Source: Acidithiobacillus sp. HP-2
GTDB lineage: Bacteria; Pseudomonadota; Gammaproteobacteria; Acidithiobacillales; Acidithiobacillaceae
Direction: 5' to 3'
Assembly (NCBI RefSeq): GCF_015100155.1
Contig: NZ_JACKZA010000023.1
Span: 107 to 36,992 of the forward strand
DNA: 36,886 nt
Shown: in pieces, positions 1 through 6,269 of the stretch
Numbering within the stretch: position 1 is the stretch's first letter
How the letters are laid out: every line of letters starts with the position of its first letter
The notes under the pieces: model-generated
Told to the model about the DNA's origin: nothing
What the model saw: the letters and a program-made list of their open reading frames with translations, nothing else
The model's database searches: none
Program-made: the position numbers and the translations under genes

Positions 1-481
1 CCCCCCAGAGGGCGTTCAATTTTTTTCGCAAGATCAGCAGCGCAGCCGCCTCGGCTAAGGCCTTGTCTTTGTGACGCAGTTCCCGCTCCAACTCACGAAT
101 CCGTTTCTGGTCTGCACGACCTTGCGCACCCGCTGTCTGTTTCTGTTGGGTGGCGGTCTGCTGCCCAACGATACAGGCATGTTTCCACCCTTTTACCTGG
201 TCTGGATACAGCCCTTTCTCCCGGCAATATGCGCTCAACTCCACCTCGGACAGCAGTGCCGTTTCCACCACCGCTGCCAACTTGGACTCGGCAGACCAAC
301 ACTCTGCGGTCTTCTTGGTCACTGCACTCATCGTCCCACTCGCTATCGCCTGCTTACGCCAATGGTACAGCGTCACATCAGAAATCCCTTCCTGTTTGGC
401 CAGTTCTGGCACAGATAAACTGGTGGGCGGTAACATCTTCTGCAATACAGCGGCCTTACGTTCTGCTGAATAACTCTTCAT
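1..481 (-). CDS. IS3-type transposase OrfA (partial)
   Basis: The minus-strand frame opens at ATG 479-481 and stays open to the left edge (160 codons), so it is cut by the window. The N-terminal part (about residues 1-45) is a helix-turn-helix with the LAKQEGISDVTLYHWRKQA pattern of IS3/Tnp_1 proteins. About residues 118-150 form a charged leucine-zipper-like helix (RIRELERELRHKDKALAEAA) leading to LLILRKKLNALWG. That tail is the usual end of OrfA proteins that pass into OrfB by -1 frameshifting. A run of seven A residues (20-26 on the complement), in phase as A-AAA-AAA, is a plausible slippery site. The DDE-containing OrfB would lie to the left and is not seen. Confidence 0.75.
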   Translation of the reverse strand, partial: MKSYSAERKAAVLQKMLPPTSLSVPELAKQEGISDVTLYHWRKQAIASGTMSAVTKKTAECWSAESKLAAVVETALLSEVELSAYCREKGLYPDQVKGWKHACIVGQQTATQQKQTAGAQGRADQKRIRELERELRHKDKALAEAAALLILRKKLNALWG

Positions 482-513
482 CTCGATAATCCACTTTCCG
501 CCCCCACCCTACA
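1..513 (-). mobile_element. IS3-family insertion sequence, one end (partial)
   Basis: The element runs off the left edge. Its coding part is an IS3-type orfA read on the minus strand. Read outward-in from position 513, the end starts TGTAGGGTGGGGGCGG, a G-rich sequence beginning with the TG typical of IS3-family ends. The exact boundary is uncertain: a second candidate TG end lies at 528. The other inverted repeat and any target duplication are outside the window, so completeness and activity cannot be judged. Confidence 0.65.
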
Positions 514-1423
514 CCTGACTCCATTTCAGAGAGGCGACAACTACCCTGACACCGGGGGTAGGGAGCCGAACGAAATCCCCATCACTAATGAGATTGCCAA
601 TAGACTTTATAATTTTTTTCTCTTTAGCTTCTTGCGCTGCGCGTTGTTTGGCACGGGCTGCTTCTTGATGCTCACTGACCCTGTCTATTGTTTCTTCACG
701 AATGTTGATAAATTCAAGCCACCAGTCCTCTTTTATGGAAAAACGTAAATTACATTGCGGCGTTCTCATCAATAACTTTAACACGCCTACTTGACCAATA
801 TATTCTTTATAATTATCAATTATATTATTGATTTTGCATAGGTCAACTTCTTCTGTTTCAATTTCTAGTCTGCCATTATCGATTTCTAATTCGTATTCAA
901 AATCTTCAAGTTCTAATGTTTCCGTAAAAATAAAAACCGCAGAAGCTCCAAGCACGTGTGCTGCCTCAATATAATCATCAATGCTCCCAATAAAACTATT
1001 GGAATTTATCTCTGAAATCCTTTCTTCCACTTGGATAGGGTAGATATTTTTTGTTTTTAACTTTTCTTTAAGGGCTTCTAAATTCATATTATTATCCTTA
1101 TTGTCATGTGAATTTTCTGAAGTATAGTATTGAGTGTATATTGACGATGATGCCTTGTACTTAGCGAGAAAAAAATGAAGAAATTTATTTACTTCATGAG
1201 TGTTTTCTAAAAAATCCATAACCTCTTTATCATTTTGATCTTCAATAGGGAGATCGTCCGTGTGGTGTTCCAGTATCAGTTGCCACTTTACATCTTCTTC
1301 CTCACTAATGTTGTAATTTTTAAGGAGCCATTCGTACGCCTCTGGTGCGCTATCTAAGCCCTCTTCTCCCCATACTCGGTAAATTTCATGGCGGATATCA
1401 TCTATCAGATCAGACTTGGTCAT
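509..1423 (-). CDS. AT-rich hypothetical protein, 3' end altered by IS insertion
   Basis: I do not recognise this 304-residue protein. It is acidic and rich in Glu, Asp, Asn and Ile, with no signal peptide or membrane segment. Residues about 245-275 form an Ala/Lys/Glu-rich helix (EHQEAARAKQRAAQEAKEKK) that may be a short coiled coil. Base composition is much more AT-rich than the flanking core genes, which suggests recent acquisition. The ATG at 1423 has a weak AAGG about 8 bases upstream. The stop codon TAG (509-511) lies inside the presumed IS terminus, so the last residues are probably encoded by the element and the native C-terminus is lost. It may therefore be a truncated gene rather than an intact one. 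Function unknown. Confidence 0.55.
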   Translation of the reverse strand: MTKSDLIDDIRHEIYRVWGEEGLDSAPEAYEWLLKNYNISEEEDVKWQLILEHHTDDLPIEDQNDKEVMDFLENTHEVNKFLHFFLAKYKASSSIYTQYYTSENSHDNKDNNMNLEALKEKLKTKNIYPIQVEERISEINSNSFIGSIDDYIEAAHVLGASAVFIFTETLELEDFEYELEIDNGRLEIETEEVDLCKINNIIDNYKEYIGQVGVLKLLMRTPQCNLRFSIKEDWWLEFINIREETIDRVSEHQEAARAKQRAAQEAKEKKIIKSIGNLISDGDFVRLPTPGVRVVVASLKWSQV

Positions 1424-1513
1424 ATTAAACCTTGGATTGGAAATCTAACCGTTAATTCTATGGCACGTTCATTGCCGTGTAACAAGAGATGATAATTCTA
1501 TGGATTGTAGATA

Positions 1514-1541
1514 AGACAGAATGCACCATTATGTTTCGTGG
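1514..1541 (+). repeat. 28-bp direct repeat, left copy
   Basis: This copy matches 1803-1830 at 24 of 28 bases in the same orientation. The shared core is AATGCACC followed by TT, TGT and TCGTGG. The two copies are 289 bp apart and bracket the small GDCCVxC gene. They could be ends of a small mobile cassette or a duplicated operator. Neither role is shown by the sequence alone. Confidence 0.6.
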
Positions 1542-1550
1542 GCGTAAAAA

Positions 1551-1766
1551 TTAAGGCGTACAGCAAGTGCTGGAGTTTTTTTGAATGGGTGGACAAGGAA
1601 CCGTACCGAAAGAACAGAAAACACAACAATCACCTTCCTTCGGGCTTAGAATTGCACCGCAGTTTTTGCAATCATAAAACCATTGGCATGCATCCGTTGG
1701 CATCGTTTCTGTTTCTTGGTGCCCACATTTAGGACAAGTGATTACTGATTCTAATCTTATTTCCAC
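1551..1766 (-). CDS. GDCCVxC-type small cysteine-rich protein
   Basis: This 71-residue protein has a C-P-K-C-G-H pair near residues 11-14, a C-K-N-C pair near residues 33-36, and the diagnostic block GDCCVFCSFGTVPCPP around residues 46-61. This matches the family named GDCCVxC domain-containing (seleno)protein. In this copy all the relevant positions are cysteine codons, so no selenocysteine need be invoked. The paired CxxC motifs suggest metal (zinc) binding, and the GDCCVxC block looks redox-active or metal-binding; the family has no established function that I know of. The start is GTG at 1764-1766 with purine-rich GAGG sequence just upstream. The gene stands alone between two 28-bp direct repeats in a region of mobile and decayed genes. 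Confidence 0.8.
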   Translation of the reverse strand: MEIRLESVITCPKCGHQETETMPTDACQWFYDCKNCGAILSPKEGDCCVFCSFGTVPCPPIQKNSSTCCTP

Positions 1767-1802
1767 GAGCCTCGACCCTCAGTAAAAATTTTGTCTTTTA
1801 GT

Positions 1803-1830
1803 AGACATAATGCACCCTTCTGTCTCGTGG
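1803..1830 (+). repeat. 28-bp direct repeat, right copy
   Basis: This is the partner of 1514-1541 (24 of 28 identical). It lies directly upstream of the GTG start of the GDCCVxC gene, which is transcribed towards the left copy. Confidence 0.6.
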
Positions 1831-1943
1831 TCCCAAAACTCTGAACGACAGATCGTCCGGTTTTACTCAGTTCTTTTGTCACCCAGGAGGACCGATTATG
1901 GGACATTACGGTGCCTCTGCTCATTCTGGCCACCAGGTTTTAT

Positions 1944-2171
1944 TCAGTGTTTGTCCGTCTGTATCCCACGGACAGGATTCATGGTCAGGCGGCTTTCCAA
2001 TTCGCGGCGGTGGCTTGCCCCCATACTTTCTACTTCCTCCAGCAGGTTGACCCAATCTACAACACTGATCTGGCGAGTACGCAAGGCCTCCGTCTGATTT
2101 TTTGTCCAGGCGAAGAAATCCTGTTCATACAAACTCGTTGTGGATTGATCAAGCTGTCTTGCCGTAGCCAT
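1944..2171 (-). pseudogene. DUF29 family protein, 3'-truncated
   Basis: The 75-residue product begins like a full DUF29 protein: SLYEQDFFAWTKNQTEALR, then a conserved acidic stretch (VNLLEEVESMG) and a RRELESRL helix. DUF29 proteins are usually about 140-160 residues and continue with a hydrophobic VLLMHLLKWQ-like segment. Here the homology stops at residue about 62 and is followed by 13 unrelated residues (MNPVRGIQTDKH) and a stop, so the 3' half seems deleted or replaced. The ATG at 2171 has a good AGGGGGTG ribosome-binding site. DUF29 has no firmly known function; such genes are common in mobile, multi-copy settings. Confidence 0.65.
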
Positions 2172-2269
2172 GGGACACCCCCTATGTTGGCTTGTCCTGT
2201 GAGGATAATCAGTTTGCTGAGTTAGGAAAAGTTAAGGCAGTTCCGTCTACCCAGTGAGCCTCTCTAGCC

Positions 2270-2500
2270 TCATTCCCCGAGCATAGAGCATTTTACTCTT
2301 TTGAGTATGGCAATCGGGGGCCCGCTATGCTGCAGGGTGGCACCGCCGTGTGATGCTCTCAGTATTTCGATGCCTACTACATCCCCGTGCTCATCATAAT
2401 CCAAAATGACGCCGGGGCTGGCCTCGTCGCTTTCCATAACGGGATGCTCACTTAGCCCTATGGTCAGCGTATCCGTGTCCGGGTCGTAGCGTACTTTCAT
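2270..2500 (-). CDS. DUF2283 family protein
   Basis: The 76-residue product starts MKVRYDPDTDTLTIGL, continues with an acidic ESDEASPGVILDYDEHGDVVGIEILRAS block and ends in a short basic tail. This is the complete DUF2283 fold as normally seen (about 70-80 residues). I chose the ATG at 2498-2500, not the longer frame up to 2743, because GGAGGGG lies a few bases upstream and all family homology begins here. DUF2283 genes often sit beside DUF4258 genes in arrangements resembling toxin-antitoxin pairs. No intact DUF4258 partner is visible: 2501-2743 is open in this frame but shows no homology I recognise. Confidence 0.8.
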   Translation of the reverse strand: MKVRYDPDTDTLTIGLSEHPVMESDEASPGVILDYDEHGDVVGIEILRASHGGATLQHSGPPIAILKRVKCSMLGE

Positions 2501-2800
2501 GATCCCCTCCAATACTTCTCTGATGGTCCTGGCGCACCTGTTCCGGTGGGGAGATTCCCGCTTCGAGAAGGCCCGGTCTGTTTTAGCTCCGCAATTACTG
2601 GTGCGCAATCCAGAAACAGCAGATTTGATCACCCACACCCTGTGTCCGTACTGCTCACCCCTCCCTGGGTAATCAATTCTCATTTTGTGACAGATGTCAA
2701 GCAAGGATTCATAAAACTGTAACATAGCTTTGTTATGGTTCATTCAACATGTAGGTTTTAGTCCGCAAACTATCGGCATTAGCCGAAATGAGGAGCCGCA

Positions 2801-4675
2801 ATGCTATCCATCCGCAAATTACCTTTGGCAGTCGCTATCAGCGTGCTGGGTTTCAGCGCCTTTTCCAATGCCCAGGCGGCCACCGAGGGCCTGCCTTTCA
2901 AGATTGTGGCTTATGATGCCGCCTACACCCTTCATCCCAATGGCAGTTACACCGCGCAAATTCACGAAGTTACTTCTCCGCTCAGCCATTTCGGCGTCCA
3001 GAAGTTTGCCCAGGCCCATAAACAATATCCGGCCAAAATGGCGGATTTGCAGGTCATCAAGGCCTACACCCTCAGTCCTTCCGGTAAAAAATACGACGTC
3101 GACAAAGACAAGATTTATACCCGGACCCTGCCGGTAGTCGCCGATGCGCCGGAATTCAGTGACGCCAAGGCGATCACAGTGGTGTTTCCCCATGTGGCCG
3201 TGGGGGATGATCTGGTTTCGGACTGGCAGGAAGATTTCAAAAAGCCGTATTTCCCGAATCAGCTCAGTATCAGCCATACGGTGCCGTATTTCCTGCAAGC
3301 GGATCAGGTCCACATTGTGGTACATGCGCCGATGGACATGAAACTGCACTGGGCCGGCTCCGGCGCTTATCAGGTCACCCACAGCGTTCAGGGAAATACC
3401 CAGACCATCAGCGCCACGCTCAAACAGGCGCATCCCGAGCCTGTGCAGCCCAATGCCGTGAGCTTCTATCAGGTCAGCCCGACTTTCACGCTCAGCACCT
3501 TTCCCAACTGGGAAGCCATAGGCGATGCCTACTGGAAATACGCCGAACCCGCCGAAAAAGTAACGCCGGAAGTGCAGAAACTGGCGGACAAAATCGCCGG
3601 CAATAAAACGGGTAAGGCAGCGGTGCAAGCCCTCTATGACTGGACCGTCCATCATATCCGCTGGGTGGGCGTGGAAACGGGATTGAGTGGTTATAAACCC
3701 TATCCGGCAGATACAACCATGACACAGCGCTATGGCGACTGTAAGGCCGCTGCCGCTTTATTGGTGGCTCTGTTGCAGGCTCGCCATATTGCCGCCCAGC
3801 CGGTGCTCCTGGGGGCCGGAAACGATTTTGGCCTAGGAAAAGTCGCCAATCTCCAGCGCTTCAATCACGTCATCGTCTATGTCCCTCAGTATGATCTCTA
3901 TCTGGATGCCACCTCGGGTTACGCCCCCATGGGCACCATTCCTTTTCCTGATGTCTACCATCCGGTCATCCTGGTAAGCGATCACTCCAAAATGGCCACC
4001 ACCCCCGGCGATGGTCCCGCAGCCAGTGGCATGACTGGCACGGAAAAAGTCAGCGTCCACGCGGATGGCAGTATGGACGCGAGCGAATCCCTTCACCTGA
4101 GCGGTTATGGCGCCTGGATCTGGAAAGACCTGCTGGCCCGGGTACCCATGAGTGAATATGGGGCCGTCCTGCATCAGGCCTTGGCTCAGGCGGGGGTCAT
4201 GGCCCAAAGCAGTTCTTTGAGTACTTCCCCCACCCATAGCCTCCAGGATCCCTTCACCATTCAGGCCAAATGGCAGACGGCACCCGGCGTTCCCCTCAGC
4301 AATGGCACGCGCATTCATCTGCACTATGGCCTGAATACCGCTTCCCTGCGCAACCTGACCGCCCGACTCAGCAGCCCCACCGTCCACTATCCGGCGTTCA
4401 TGCCCTATGGTCATGGCGAATGGAGTACAGAGGTGACCCTGCCCAAGGGTTTCTCCTGGAAAGTGCAGAAGCACACGGAACAGGTCAAGAATGCCGCCGG
4501 GGAATTCACCGAAACCATTGACCCCCTCAGTGCCGACCAATTGCAGGTGACCTACCACATGGCACTGGCCCATGTGGTGTATAGCCCGGAACAGTATCCC
4601 GAGCTCTATAAGCTCCTCAGTCAGGCCTATGCCATCAGTCAGGAGGGATTTGCGGTATCCGATTTGCACCATTGA
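2801..4675 (+). CDS. Secreted DUF3857 / transglutaminase-like protein
   Basis: The 624-residue protein starts with a signal peptide (MLSIRKLPLAVAISVLGF..., cleavage probably after NAQA near residue 27) and so acts in the periplasm or at the outer membrane. Residues about 35-240 match the DUF3857 beta-rich domain. Residues about 250-400 form a transglutaminase-like cysteine-protease fold with a full triad: Cys314 in RYGDCKAAA, His356 in RFNHVIVY and Asp369 in YLDATSGY. The remaining 220 residues are beta-rich and of DUF3858-like layout. Family members are thought to cleave or crosslink proteins or peptides; the substrate is unknown. AGGAG lies 5 bases before the ATG. It is monocistronic by position, flanked by a mobile patch on the left and an AT-rich insert on the right. 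Confidence 0.85.
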   Translation: MLSIRKLPLAVAISVLGFSAFSNAQAATEGLPFKIVAYDAAYTLHPNGSYTAQIHEVTSPLSHFGVQKFAQAHKQYPAKMADLQVIKAYTLSPSGKKYDVDKDKIYTRTLPVVADAPEFSDAKAITVVFPHVAVGDDLVSDWQEDFKKPYFPNQLSISHTVPYFLQADQVHIVVHAPMDMKLHWAGSGAYQVTHSVQGNTQTISATLKQAHPEPVQPNAVSFYQVSPTFTLSTFPNWEAIGDAYWKYAEPAEKVTPEVQKLADKIAGNKTGKAAVQALYDWTVHHIRWVGVETGLSGYKPYPADTTMTQRYGDCKAAAALLVALLQARHIAAQPVLLGAGNDFGLGKVANLQRFNHVIVYVPQYDLYLDATSGYAPMGTIPFPDVYHPVILVSDHSKMATTPGDGPAASGMTGTEKVSVHADGSMDASESLHLSGYGAWIWKDLLARVPMSEYGAVLHQALAQAGVMAQSSSLSTSPTHSLQDPFTIQAKWQTAPGVPLSNGTRIHLHYGLNTASLRNLTARLSSPTVHYPAFMPYGHGEWSTEVTLPKGFSWKVQKHTEQVKNAAGEFTETIDPLSADQLQVTYHMALAHVVYSPEQYPELYKLLSQAYAISQEGFAVSDLHH

Positions 4676-4746
4676 CCAGCCAGTGAAGAAGGAAGCGAGC
4701 GAATAAAGATGCTGGGGGTTGCAGCCATTGCCGCAAGGAATTGCAA

Positions 4747-5022
4747 ATGCTTGGGATAAAAAAGTATTGGCCTAATGATGGTGGAGTTTTTGAAGCGCTA
4801 AATTTTATATGGCGTAATGGAGTATGCATGGCCGCAAAACCAAGAAATAGATTAATAAGTTTTGTGCTGCTTTTGTGCGGGCCATTTATAATTTATTTTT
4901 TATGGCCTTCAGGAAGCTTACCAGTATATGTAATCATATGTTGGTCTTTAATCATTATGTTATTGATGCTTCGTATTCTGTTTGGTTTGATAAAAATATG
5001 GATTGATAAGATTAACAAATAA
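4747..5022 (+). CDS. Small AT-rich membrane protein
   Basis: I do not recognise this protein. From ATG 4747 it has 91 residues, with two hydrophobic segments (about residues 35-53, ISFVLLLCGPFIIYFLW, and residues 60-84, VYVIICWSLIIMLLMLRILF) and a Lys-rich end. I favour ATG 4747 because AAGGA lies 7 bases upstream. A 64-residue form starting at ATG 4828 (MAAKPRNRL) with GGAG 5 bases upstream is a serious alternative, since residues before it are not hydrophobic. Base composition is much richer in A and T than the preceding gene. It may be co-transcribed with the next membrane protein, 117 bp downstream. Confidence 0.5.
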   Translation: MLGIKKYWPNDGGVFEALNFIWRNGVCMAAKPRNRLISFVLLLCGPFIIYFLWPSGSLPVYVIICWSLIIMLLMLRILFGLIKIWIDKINK

Positions 5023-5139
5023 AAATCTCAGGGAGAATAATTTAGAGTGTTAACATGAATTTCATTAACATGTCTCACCTGGGTAATCTGGGTCTTGGTT
5101 TGCCCCTTGAGATAGCGATCAACCAATAAGGAGATTATC

Positions 5140-5709
5140 ATGTTTGGCAATCAGTTTTTTAATTTAACGAGAAAAAATGATACGAATTATCTTACCACTA
5201 ATTTCTTGGTCCCGATTTATATAATAATAGATAATTCTAATTCTGAAGGTGTTTTCTCAAAAATTGGACGCATCTACGGCGATATAGTCTCATTCAGTTT
5301 TTTTATGTCGCTGCCCCTTATGCTTGTTTTCAACTATTTTTTAAAGTTATCAGAAAATATCGTCAATCAATATATTGTTTTCCCCGCACTGGCGATATCA
5401 ATTGGTTTTATATTTTCTGGGATTGCGGGTATGTTTTTACTTAAACAGAAAATATATTTCGGTTTTGTAAGTCCGTTTAATCCTGGCGCAGTGTCGATGA
5501 GGATGTCTTCACAATTTTTATACTTTAATTCTATAATTTTTATTTTCTATTCTGTGTCAGCATTGTTATCCTTATGGCTTCTCTTTGAAACGTCTGAAAA
5601 TTCCTGGATGCTTGTTGTTCAGGGGTTGGCATCCCTGGTAATTGCTTCTTCGGCAATGTCACTTGGTCTTAAATTGGTGCGGCAAAAGATTATTAACATG
5701 CGTTTTTAA
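5140..5709 (+). CDS. AT-rich multi-pass membrane protein of unknown function
   Basis: The 189-residue protein has about four predicted membrane segments (near residues 48-68, 78-100, 127-150 and 158-178) after a polar N-terminal region that contains a hydrophobic stretch (FLVPIYIIID). No domain is recognised. The ATG at 5140 has a near-perfect AAGGAG 9 bases upstream, so it is probably translated. Composition is strikingly AT-rich compared with the DUF2062 and comEC genes that follow, indicating horizontal acquisition together with the gene at 4747. Its last codons meet the stop of the convergent DUF2062 gene with 4 bases of overlap. Function is not predicted. Confidence 0.6.
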   Translation: MFGNQFFNLTRKNDTNYLTTNFLVPIYIIIDNSNSEGVFSKIGRIYGDIVSFSFFMSLPLMLVFNYFLKLSENIVNQYIVFPALAISIGFIFSGIAGMFLLKQKIYFGFVSPFNPGAVSMRMSSQFLYFNSIIFIFYSVSALLSLWLLFETSENSWMLVVQGLASLVIASSAMSLGLKLVRQKIINMRF

Positions 5710-6269
5710 CGCACTCTGGTCTGACGCAGCCGTCTGCGGTGCAGACGCCAGATCACCCAGATGCGCCAGCCCTGCATAATGCCAAAATAAGTAATCAGGG
5801 CGAGGGTTGCCCCCAGTATCAGGCTGCCTATCCAGGTAACCAGATAGGCATGCCAGAGTCGGTCCCCCATCGCCATGATGCCGATATCACCATGAAATAT
5901 TTGATGAATATCACGATAATGGATGGTGATGGCAGGCGCGATGTGCAACTGGGTGAGTAGCCAGAAACCGAATTCATAACAGGCGAAAAAAAACGGTATG
6001 ATAGTCAACGGACCCGTGACCACCCAGGGCATAACCCAGCCGATGGGAATGTAGGCTCTCCGCCAGAGGCAGAGCAAAGTGATGCTGAGCAAATGTCCAA
6101 AAAATGGCAGGCTTCCAATAAAAGTTCCAATGGCGGCAGCACGGGCGACGCTATGGCGGTGCGGGTGCCAGAGCACCGGGCGTGCCAGATAATGGGTAAA
6201 ACGTCCGAGGGGACGTTTTTTGAGGATTTCCTCACGGGTGGGAAGGCGGACAAATGCGGGTAGGCGCAA
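5706..6269 (-). CDS. DUF2062 membrane protein
   Basis: The 187-residue protein matches DUF2062. A short basic N-terminus is followed by the signature HRHSVARAAAIGTFIGSLPFFG (around residues 38-59, compare NRRSVARAFAIG in relatives). A helical region with PxxxPWVVTGPLTIIPFFF follows, then a final membrane segment and a very basic tail (RLHRRRLRQTRVR). DUF2062 proteins are inner-membrane proteins of unknown role, sometimes fused to glycosyltransferases. The only in-frame start that keeps the whole domain is TTG 6267-6269. It overlaps the 5' end of divergent comEC by up to 16 bp, so the two genes cannot be read from a conventional shared intergenic promoter. Confidence 0.75.
   Translation of the reverse strand: MRLPAFVRLPTREEILKKRPLGRFTHYLARPVLWHPHRHSVARAAAIGTFIGSLPFFGHLLSITLLCLWRRAYIPIGWVMPWVVTGPLTIIPFFFACYEFGFWLLTQLHIAPAITIHYRDIHQIFHGDIGIMAMGDRLWHAYLVTWIGSLILGATLALITYFGIMQGWRIWVIWRLHRRRLRQTRVR

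Noticed and set aside
2670-2700. TTGACA on the minus strand as a promoter for the DUF2283 gene
   Set aside because: The -35 hexamer is perfect, but at 17 bases the -10 position reads ATTGAT, which is too poor to support a promoter call.
2501-2743. N-terminal extension of DUF2283 or a DUF4258 partner
   Set aside because: The frame is open, but the sequence does not resemble either family, and the DUF2283 start at 2500 has an excellent ribosome-binding site.
2819-4672. Long minus-strand open frames (278 and 279 codons) opposite the DUF3857 gene
   Set aside because: They are antisense to a gene with a signal peptide, a catalytic triad and a ribosome-binding site. Their translations show no domain pattern and are rich in Gly, Arg and His, as expected from GC-biased shadows.
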